From NCBI GenBank assembly GCA_018398765.1, contig JAHBMJ010001501.1:1-30005 (forward strand): a stretch of DNA of 30,005 bases. Reading direction: 5' to 3'. Of this stretch, positions 11,108 through 21,151 are shown piece after piece (position 1 is the stretch's first letter; each line of letters begins with the position of its first letter). The notes below the pieces were generated by a model that made no database searches, was not told the DNA's origin, and saw only the letters and a program-made list of their open reading frames with translations. This stretch comes from Chromera velia (lineage: Eukaryota; Sar; Chromeraceae). The translations under genes and the position numbers were made by a program.

Positions 11108-12117
11108 AAGAGAGAGAGAGCACAGAGCGAGAGAGAATCTCGCTCTCCCACGGCACATACAAACTATCTTCGTTGCTGCATCTTGACAAGCAAGAGATAG
11201 TCACTGGTTGCTCCATTAGTTTAGTCATCTCCCCCCCCGCCCCCTGCCCCGCCCACCTGAAGGAGCCAGGAGATGGTGAACATCGGGATGATGTCTGTGA
11301 ACGGAAGAATCTCCTTCAAGAACCCGATGCCTGCCACCAGATTGGATCCGAACAATTTCTTCAGCAGAAAAAACTCAGCAGGAGCCCACAAAATGTCCGT
11401 CGCCTCCCCCACAAACGCAAAGATCTCGGACACGTCCCCTACTGCGTCTAAAACAACACACGCCGCCAGCTTCAACCAAGATTCCACCGTGAGCCGGGGC
11501 TTCAGCTGCTGTCCCACTTTCGAGGCCGCCTTGAAGAGAATGGGATTCAAATACCGGCGCCGCAATTCATTCAGCACAATGTTCACTGCCACAGTCCCAA
11601 GGTTAATCGCGATCTTGCCCTGAAGGTCCGACACAAATTCTGCCCACTGGTCTGTGCCCCCCGCGACGCTTTGTTCCTGCAAAACTTCTGCGGAAGTGCG
11701 TACGCTCTCTACTGCCTCAGGAGGCACAACCCACCTTCGCGTCAATCCGCCCACATCGGCCGAGGAGAACCGTCCCGTCTCCCTTACTCTTCCCGGCGCC
11801 TTGCTTCTTCTGCTCCCACCGACACAAGATACAGGTGGAGGGCCAATATCCATGAAGAGCAGAGGCGCGCTTGCTTTCCACTTGGAAAGCTTTTGACTTC
11901 CCCACCCGCCACCTTTGAAAAGCGCAGCCCCCGACCGCACTCCTGGGTTCTTTAGATCTCTGTGACGGGAATTGCCTGAGGAGACGGAGACGGCACATGG
12001 AGTCTCGGGAAAGAGAGCGAGAGTCCACAGGAGCGGCGCAAGGGAGAGGGTGGCTTTCACCTTGGAAGTCGTGCGCATTGGGTTGGAAGGCTTAGAAAGG
12101 ACGGTGCGGACTCGCAT
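9194..12117 (-). CDS. Unrecognised protein with duplicated hydrophobic domain
   Basis: Two exons: 12117-11257 (287 codons, phase 0, donor GTGGGC) and 9907-9194 (237 codons plus stop), giving 524 residues. The start has a basic stretch, then a hydrophobic core (TLSLAPLLWTLALF) and a small-residue site near SVSSG. It looks like a signal peptide followed by a basic Ser/Arg-rich stretch, consistent with a bipartite plastid leader (inference). Residues about 214-300 and 398-485 are two copies of one domain. Shared motifs are A-x-CV-x-LD, GEA[ST]DI[LV]WAP, E-[IL]LP-x-TD and a tail LxExWPxTP. The splice joins LLQ to EVWPSTP, and the second copy has LREFWPDTP at the same place, which supports the exon model. 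A charged, Gly/Glu/Gln-rich linker separates the copies. I do not know the function. I recall similar E-x2-D-x2-WAP motifs in uncharacterised plastid membrane proteins but cannot verify this. Confidence 0.8.
10134..10347. repeat. (CTTT)n/(CTTC)n tract
   Basis: About 210 bases of pyrimidine tetranucleotides within the intron of the duplicated-domain gene (9908-11256). On the gene's sense strand this is purine-rich, unlike most introns in the window. Confidence 0.92.
10556..10690. repeat. (CTGTCT)n microsatellite
   Basis: Roughly 22 hexamer copies of CTGTCT, nearly perfect, in the intron of the duplicated-domain gene. Confidence 0.95.
10991..11120. repeat. (CT)n-(CA)n-(GA)n compound repeat with complementary arms
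   Basis: A CT tract (10991-11045, interrupted by CTGT units) is followed by a CA tract (about 11046-11072) and a GA tract (11073-11120). The outer arms are reverse complements, so the RNA or single-stranded DNA could fold into a long hairpin with a CA loop. It lies about 140 bases from the donor at 11256, inside the intron. Confidence 0.9.
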
Positions 12118-13372
12118 GGAAGTCCCGCAGGATGCCGATTTCGGACCGAACGAAAGTGATCGTGGTGCCTGAGACTGAGTGTCAGTCAGTCAGTCTGTCT
12201 CCAGGTCTCTTTCTGTCGAATCGTAGAGATGAGTCAAGAAGGGTTCCTTGCCTTTCATACACAAAGACAAAGCACGCTCTGAAACAAGGAGCCAAAACTT
12301 GCAGCCGCGGGATCCCGAAGGTGTGTTGGCCAAGCGAAATGGATCGACAAGATTCGACAACCGTCTCGGGGCTGGACCGTGCTGGCCAGAGTAGGACCCG
12401 CGCCGGGTCACGCTAGCTGCCTCACTCCTCACGCGCCGACATTTTTTTTTAATAGTAAAAATTTGATGTGCATTCGGTTCAGTCAATATATTTTTATCAC
12501 CCTTTTTGCACCCCAAAGAGCTGATATAGGATTATAGGCCGCTATAAGCACTTAAAGCTGCACTTTCGTATTCAAAAACGAAAAATAATATTGACATATT
12601 GTACTACATAATAGTATATATTGTACTAAAAAGAACTTAGGGACTAGTACCAGCCTACGATTTGTACCAGCTGGCTGTACATTTTTCAGAGGACAAACTT
12701 AACACCAATCAATCAATCATTCAAAACAGACAAATATATTTCGGGTATGACATCCAATCTGCGCTGAGGAATTGGAAGTTGAATTGGGCGTTAAAAATTG
12801 GAACCCCCACGTAGGGACGCATCAAAATTTTTTATCCAGCGCTGGCAAGGATACATCCTAGGATACATCGAAATTTTCCAGCTATTTTGATACGTGTTTG
12901 CGCATAAACTTCGGTGAACCTAAATTTAAAGTATTAAATTTAAAGATTAGATTTTATATTTTTCATTGAATTGAAATCGTTTTGAGCTGGCTGGTGGTGA
13001 TGATGAATCAGTGATCATGATGAAGGGGCTTGAATCATAGATTCAGCGAAATAAAATTCGACGCTATAGACAGGACTCTGACTTACTTTCGCATGGAAAG
13101 CTTGATAGAAGCAGACTGGGAATGTATGACAATCCCTTCACGTGCTCGTTCTTTCCACTTCAGTACCAGCCGCCTTTGTGCCCTGCCCTCCAGGAGGTTG
13201 TTCACAAACCTCACTCTCTCCCTGCCTGCCTGCACCGATCAAAGTTCTCACCTGCTTGAATGTGGCTTCAGCCGGTGGAACTTTTTTCTTTTAGCCTGTG
13301 GAAGCGGAGCGAACGAAGGATGAGGGTTCACTCACCGAGCCTGTGGAAGCGGAGCGAACGAAGGATGAGGGT
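12118..13372. other. Intergenic with AT-rich block
   Basis: Lies upstream of the duplicated-domain gene and downstream of the U2AF-like gene, so it should hold the former's promoter and the latter's 3' UTR. About 12440-13030 is AT-rich without coding frames, much like 8341-9193. A (CAAT)n run sits near 12706. The last 80 bases hold the first copy and part of the second copy of a 45-bp tandem duplication, listed separately. On the minus strand 13295-13252 is flanked by an acceptor and a GTGAGA donor, so it could be an extra exon. Confidence 0.6.
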
Positions 13373-13382
13373 TCACTCACCG
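13293..13382 (-). repeat. 45-bp perfect tandem duplication carrying splice sites
   Basis: Two identical, directly adjacent 45-bp units (13293-13337 and 13338-13382) span the 3' end of the U2AF-like gene. On that gene's strand each unit reads C-G, then GTGAGTGAACC, and ends CTTCCACAG-GCT. Each therefore holds a consensus donor and an acceptor 40 nt apart. The annotated stop TGA (13375-13373) lies inside the first donor sequence on the sense strand. Confidence 0.95.
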
Positions 13383-13787
13383 GGTTCCCGCTCATTTCCT
13401 CCCTTGGATGTGACTCCCCCCTCCCCTCCCTCCAATACGACACCTCCTTCTTTTCCTTGTGCTGCCTCCCCCTGTGGTTTATCTTCTTCCTGCAGGGACG
13501 CTGGAGGGGGCTCCGCAGTCGTCACCGTGGTTGCCGAAGAAGAAGCTGAAACGGTCTCGGTGCCCGAACCTGCAGCTGACAGGGTGGCCTCTGCTTTTGC
13601 TTCAGGAGGGGCGGAAGGGGAGGCAGTCGCGTCTCCGTTGACACTCGCTGACGGGGCCTCCTTCTCCTTCTCCTTATCCTCTGTCTCTCCTGCATCTCCT
13701 GCGGGTCGGGAGGAAGGGGCGGAAGAGGAAGAGGTCTCTCCTTGTGCAGGCACTGCAGACTCAGTTGTAGAGGCTCCTGCACGCACG

Positions 13788-13839
<52 letters not shown>

Positions 13840-13911
13840 TACATACATAGACACACACATACATACATACATACATAGACAGACACATACATACACACAC
13901 ACACATTAATG

Positions 13912-13956
<45 letters not shown>

Positions 13957-13977
13957 ACAAGCACACACACATACACA

Positions 13978-14011
<34 letters not shown>

Positions 14012-16706
14012 GAGAGAGACGCCACACATGTAGCGTGTATGTTTTGAGAAACGCACACACACGCTCGCACCCGACAAATCATAGCAGTCAGGTGAGACAG
14101 AGAGATCACGACCATGCCTGCCTGTCTGCCTCCGTGGTTCGGGAAGGAAAGGGAAGGGCAGGGCAGGGCAGGGAAAAGAGTCCATTTGGGGGAGGGGGGG
14201 AACCATTCTGAAGTCGAACGCGAGACACCAGATAGAGAGAGACAGAGTGAGTGAAAAATAAGGAAAGAGCCTTGTCGACACCAGAGACAACCGAGAAAAA
14301 AGAAATGCCAATTCAAACTTGGACAGAACCGACAGCGTCAATGAAAACGTCAAAGAGAGCCACGACGGAAGAAAGGGGACACGTCTGCCGACCTTGCGGG
14401 GATTCCGCAAAAGCCACGCGCAGAGCTTTCCCTTCATACGACTTGTCTGCAAACAACAAAAATTGAGAGAGAAATTTTGATGCTATTTACTCTGCATGCA
14501 CGAACGGAAAAATCTGTCAGTCAGTCAACGTAATACATACAAGCTTACCCTGACTTGACTTGACTTGTCTTGAAACAGAAAAAAAGGCACAAGGTGCAGA
14601 TAGAAGAATAAGCACAAGCAAAACACGTGCTTACGTCACGCGCGTCTTGTTCTCTCTCTCTGTCTCCCTTTCTCTCCCTGCTTCTCACGCTCTGCCTTTG
14701 AAAGCTACAGATGGATATGAAAGGATAATCAAATCCCGAACCAACAGCACAAGCAAGAGAGAAAGAAAAAAAGAAGAAAGGAGGAAAGGACTGACTGACT
14801 TCTCAGAATTGCAACCGCTTTGACTGCATCCTGTGTGCTGCCGAACGTGAAGAGGAGGGCGGCCTCCGGTCCCAGCTGCGAACCGTCGACGACCTTCTTC
14901 ACTTCCGCACTCAGTGCCCTGGCAGGGTGTCCTGCAGGAAGGACGGCTCGAGGGAGAGGAAAATAAATAAATAAATAAAAAGGAAAGAAAGAAAGGAAGG
15001 AAGAGAGGGCTGTGTGACGATATTGGCCCTCCCTGTCGCTAGATCCATCCAACCATTTCAGTTATCCAAAGAAGCACATAGATCCCTGTCGTGTCTGCCC
15101 GAGCGCTCGCTCACCTGCAGCATGGAGGAGGGCGTTGACAAACCCCAGGCCTCTCTGCTTCGCCTGACTTTCCTCGGTCGGGTCGCACTGCAGAAGAGAG
15201 GAGAAGAGAAACTAGTAGCCGGGGTCAGTAAATGCAAGAGAAGGGCGTAGAGAAAGAAATGAAAGCAAGACTTCAGTCACCCAGATGGGTTTGCAGAGAC
15301 AGCAGCAAAGAGAAAAAAGAATGCCCAGAGGGGAGGCAAGACGACAACAACAAAAACAAACACAGAGCGAATTTCGCCTCTGCTACCCCCGCCCCTATCT
15401 TGATTTCCGAGACGGACAAAACCGTATACGCGCACAGAAGCAGAGGAAGCGACTGACAGATGGGCACAGCGAAGAACAGACGAACACATTGTTGGAGGGA
15501 AAAACAGCCGACCACAGAGAAGCACATAAGGGCAAAGAAAGGAAACGAACAAGGATGTACTACTGCAGGATTGCAGACAAAGTAAAAGTAGACTACGGAA
15601 GCGACAAAACCAACCAACGCAAGACAGGCAGGCAGGCAGGCAGCAGACAAACAACAAAAACTGACCAGAGCTTCCACTTTGGCGATTCCGAGGACCCTCA
15701 CGACCGTGCTGATGCGTCTGCAGACAGGAGGGAGCCAAGGGGGGGGGGAGGTGCACGAAAGAGAAGAGCTTCCCCGGAACACGAACACGAACAGGCGCCT
15801 TCTATCTCCCAAAGAATCCCTAACCATCTTGCATAAACCCGCAGCACCTCGCTAGACGCCATGAAATGAGGGTAGGGGCCAAGAAAGAAAGAAAAAAAAG
15901 AGAAAAAGAAGGAAAGAAAACAAGCAAGCAAGCAAGAAAGAAAGAAAGAAAGAAAAGAAACAAAGAAGGAAAGAAAGGAAGGAAGCAATGAAGAGAGTCA
16001 GACTCACCGAAAGACAGCAACACGTACAAAAAGGACGATACAGAGAACGACAAAAACTATACGAGTTCCTCTCCATTCGCTCTCCTGACACCTGCTGTTC
16101 ACCCTGGCACGCATCCAGCCCCCCCCACACCGACAACCCATCCGTAGACCTGCCTCTTTCTGCACCCGCACCAAAATCCGCACTAATACAGATTTTGTAT
16201 TTTGAGGAGACACAAGCGTATAACTTCACTTATTCATCCTTGTGAATATGCAGACGCAGGCACACTCACTCACTCACCCACTGACCCAATAGAAGAACCC
16301 CCCCCGTCCCTGCCACTACCGCCAGAGTCCAGTAGAGACGACCCTGCCGCCCCCGCTCCCCCCCCGGCCATGAGGGACTGGACCAGAGATATGCTGCTGC
16401 TGCTGCTGCCGGCAGACAGCCCTCCAACCTGACCCATCCCCCCGGGAGTCAGAGAACCTCCAGCCGCAGCCGCAGCCTGAACGCAAAGACATCGTGTGAA
16501 GGAAAACGATGACGTCTGGATGTGTACATCCTCACGTGCAAATTTCTTGGCTTCTTTCAGGTGGGTCTGGATTTGAACGCATGTCCCCTCACCCACGCAG
16601 GAGGCAGCCGAAGTCCCCCTTCCCCGCTCTGTCTCCCTCTCTTTCTCTCTCTCTCTGTCTGTCTGTCTGTCTGCCTCTCTTTGTCTGTCTGTCTCTCCCT
16701 CTCTCT

Positions 16707-16745
<39 letters not shown>

Positions 16746-17951
16746 TCCCTCTGTGTGTGTGTGTGTGTGTGTGTCTCCCTCTGTGTGTGTGTGTGTGAGT
16801 GTGTGTGTGTGTGTGCGCGCGCGCGTGTGCGCGTGTGTGTTTTGAGGACGCCTGTGATCTTCTCGGATCTGCAAGGATAACAAACTCTCTCTCTCTCTCT
16901 CTCTGTTTGGACGGAGGGATCAACCCCGGCTTGCTTGAATGTTTGTGTGTGTGAGAGAGAGACTCGGTTTGCCCTCCGGGGGTCCCACTGCAGTTTTCTC
17001 CCCTCATGCACGCACTGAAACTTCTTCTGTCTGTACAGGCAGGCAGGCAGGGAGGCACATGGAGGGAGGGAGGGAACGGTGAAGCAGGCAGGGAGGCAGG
17101 CCCCACCTTGTGCTCTGTGTGTCTCATCGCCCTCCTCACGGTCAGCTTCCTGTCACCCAGCTCTAGGCCATTCAGTTTTTCTACGGCCACTTCAGTGAAT
17201 TTGGGTTCTCTGAATTGGCAGAAAGCGAAGCCCTTCGAAGTCCCTCCACCGTCCCGGTCCTGCATGCGAGCAAAGGGGAAAACAGACAGAAGAGAGAAGA
17301 GAGGTCCCGCATGCGAATGGGTGGGAAAAACAGAAGAAATGGCAGTGCAGAACGGACGCAGGTCCATCAAATCAAGCTGCACAACACAGCAACGCCTTTT
17401 TTTCGCTTTTATCGCCTCTCCACGTGCATATTGACCAGCATTCAGGGACATTTTATCTTTATGCACATGGCACGACCTCGAGGACGTTTCATTTTGGTGT
17501 ATATGCACACAGCGATTCAAGAACCTTTCTGACATGCTGCAGCAGGACATATGAATGTTTTTGAGGACCTCACTTAATACAGTCTTCGTCCGTCTACCAT
17601 TGAAGGGTAGAGTTGCAGAGTAGATGGAATAAATCTACAAAGGTTCAAGGGAAGTAGGGGACCAAAGAAAAAGCTCAGACGAAAAACAGCACATTATCCT
17701 TCTGTTTCTTGAGCTCATTTCTCAATCCCCATCCAAATTGCGTTGATTTATTTATTGAGCTTTCTCCCATTCTCGCCTCGAAGCAAGATTTGTGTTTCAA
17801 CGCCCTTTTTTCCCATCTTCTTCTTTGTCATCCCCACACCGACGACAGACACATCTTATCTTGTCTATCCACTTCTCTTCTCACTTCTCACCCAACAGCC
17901 GAATGCGACTGCGACGCAGTGACTCCTGCGATGCAACAGAGGCAGGTCACT

Positions 17952-17988
<37 letters not shown>

Positions 17989-19247
17989 GAAAGAGGGACA
18001 CAGACACACAACACACACGAACACAAGAACAAACACGCAGAAGAGAAAGAAGAACACACGGACGAGAGAAAACAGGAAGGAATGAACACAGTCAAGAGAA
18101 AGAAGGGAAAACATATGAGAGAGAGACAGCAAGACAGGAAAAAGATCGCGCAGAAATGGCAAGGCAGGGGAAGAACGCACTTGACGAGTCGTATGCCATG
18201 TGGCAACGAGGGAAGAGAGAGGGCAACAGACAAAGACGAAAGATTGTCAGAGAAGCACTTCTGGTTTCAAAAAGGGGCGAAAGTCAACCTCCGTCGCCCC
18301 CCCTCCATTCCTTTCTCTCATAGACAGACATCAGATAGACAGGGGAAGGATCGGAAGATAACAGAACAGGAGACAGGCAAAGAGGGTGGGTGAAAAGGCA
18401 CGAAGGCAAAGAATGGATCAGAGACGATAAAAAAAGGGACAAAAGCAAGCAACTAATGCAGGGGTGGAGTATACGAACAGAGAGAAGTTGCGTGCCTGCC
18501 TGTGTGGAGGAGTGAGTGAATGCGGAAGGGAAGGGAAGGTCGCAGAATCGAGAGTGAGTGAGGGTGAGATCAAGGACTGAAGAAAAGAAAAAGGCAACCC
18601 CCTTTTCCCCAATCAATGAAATGTCCACCAGCCAGCTAGCGGGGGAGTAGGGGGTTTGGGGGGAAAACTCTTTCGGCTTTCGGGAATCACCTTGACGAGA
18701 TGGAACGCTTTCAGTGGGGCGATCGCTTGGAGCAGAGCCTGCAGACACAAAAAAATGGAAAGGGAAGGGAAGGAGGGGAATTGAAAGGCTTTCTTAGAAA
18801 GGTGCAAGTCTCAGCAGATCCTTGCACCGCGTGGTGTATTTCGCCGCATGCGATGATCGTCTTGCCTGTTCTCGGTCTGGAAGTGAAAATTTAGCGACAT
18901 CATCCATCAGTTGGTGCATCTTCGCATTCAAAGTCCACTTTCAAGCCCATCAAAAAAGCCATTCAACGTGAGCGCTGACTGATCGACTGACTGACTGACC
19001 ACGATGTCCTTCTCTTCCAGAGAGTGAGGAAGCCCTCCGATGAAAATCTTCTCCGGGCCGTCTTCAACATTCGAGCTGATCATCGACAGGGCTGCATGCA
19101 TGAGGGAGGGATCATCCATACGGAGGTCCAACGGAGGGAGGGAAGAAGAGAGGGAGAAAGAAATTCGCCAAAAAAGGAACACATGGACTTTAAAGAAGCA
19201 CAAGCCCATTCGCACACGCCCACCCGCATGCAAACTCACTCTCTCTG

Positions 19248-19288
<41 letters not shown>

Positions 19289-20091
19289 CTTTTTCATTGC
19301 AACAGAAAAAAAGAAGACCTCACTCACTACCCGGTCTCCTGCACCACCGACATTCCTTAATTTCCGGACGCCCCTGGTCGAATCATCTGGGAAGGAGCAC
19401 AAAAAAAAGTCGAGGCACTCACCCACACTCTACCCACAGGCCCAAGCCAAAGAGCAAACCGCAGCGACCGCAGTGAGGCACTCACCCATTCCCGAGGTCG
19501 CTCCCGCCGGAGTCATCCACGGGTAGTTGTCGATCAGCGCCTCGAACTGGGACCCCCTGAGCGCGGACCCGTCTCTCCCCCCTTTCTTGTCCCACTCCTG
19601 CTTGAACTGAGCTCCCCCCAACTCGCCGTTGTAGTCTTGGGGGCGCCGCATCTTGATCACGTTGCCGAGCTGCTTTGCGGACATCACGTACATGCGTGTG
19701 CGTGTGTGTGAGTGTGTGTGTGATTCTGTGACCGTGTGTGTGCGCGTGTGTGCATCATCCAGGGAAGAACAGAAGGTTAATCAGTCACGTTTATGTCGAC
19801 GCAGCCTAGACAAGAAAAGCTGCAGAGGGCACGCTGATCACGTTCCAGATTCCCAACGCACACCGATTGAATATTGAAAGAAACAGGAGAAGAAGAAGAC
19901 TTTTCTCTAAAACACTGCTGCAGAAACAGATGTAGTCGACGTGACACTCAGGCAGAAATTCTCCATACACTCTTCTGTTCTTTTGGCTGACTGCTTGCCT
20001 GGGTGCGGGCCTGCCTGCATCACTGACTGACTGACTGACAAAATTCAGACCGTCCAGGTTCAGCACAAAATTGGCCTCTTCGATACTTCTG

Positions 20092-20160
<69 letters not shown>

Positions 20161-20910
20161 ACACACACACACACCTGTATATACATACATACACACACAC
20201 ACACAAAGAGACAACACGCGCACACAGACCCAAGGTAGGAGGGGTACGGAGTACTGCATGGGCGTCGCGGCAAGGTAGAGAAAGTGGGATGGATGGATGG
20301 ATGGATGTCTCATGTCGAGGCACTAAATAAAGAGGGAGGCGACAGCGGAAGCCACTGGAGACCAAGAGGACGTGGGGGGAACGAGAGCGACAGTGCACGA
20401 GAGAAGCAACGATCCACCCACAAGAGATGAATGAAGCGAGGAACAGAATAAGCACGAGAGAGCAGGAAAGGGAGAACGAACAGACAGACTATCTGCGGGA
20501 GCGTCCAGTTCGTCCAAACGGTCTGGGTTTTTGTCGGAAAATTCAAGGACTGCCCAGGAGAAAAACTGGCCGCTCCTGCCTTTTCCCTTACAGACAGACT
20601 ATATGCAGACAGGAAGACGAACAGAGAGACAGACCGACTACATCGTCTTTTCATTCCTTTTTCTCTTCCACACAGACAGATTGACGATATGACTTCTCTT
20701 TTTCTTTTTACTGTCTTTTTGCAGATAGACCTAGAGACAGACAGACTGTATCGCCTTTTCTTTCCTTTTTCTCTCACATTCTTTCAGGCAGACAAACAGA
20801 CAGAGAGACAGACAGACAGACTATATGTTTCTTCTTCGCCCTCCTTTTCAGACAGACAGACTATATGTTTCTTCTTCTCCCTTCTTTCCTTCATGTACAG
20901 AACAGACAAA

Positions 20911-20946
<36 letters not shown>

Positions 20947-21055
20947 AAAGAAAGAGAGAGAGAGAGAGAGAGAAAGAAAGAAAAGAAAGGAAGGAAGGAA
21001 GGAAGGAAGGAAAGAAAAGAAAGAAAGAAAAGAAAGAAAGAAAAGAAAGAAAGAA

Positions 21056-21099
<44 letters not shown>

Positions 21100-21100
21100 A

Positions 21101-21151
<51 letters not shown>

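Noticed and set aside
13373-14452. Continuous 359-codon minus-strand frame across the last U2AF-like exon and intron
   Set aside because: The upstream part is GT repeat (Val/Cys runs); the acceptor at 13777 and the phase match with exon 14446-14393 show that only 13776-13373 is coding.
19091-19239. Longer RRM2 exon starting upstream ([10 protein letters not shown])
   Set aside because: No AG acceptor lies upstream at a fitting place, while CATGCATGCAG at 19092 gives the right phase and joins the previous exon cleanly.
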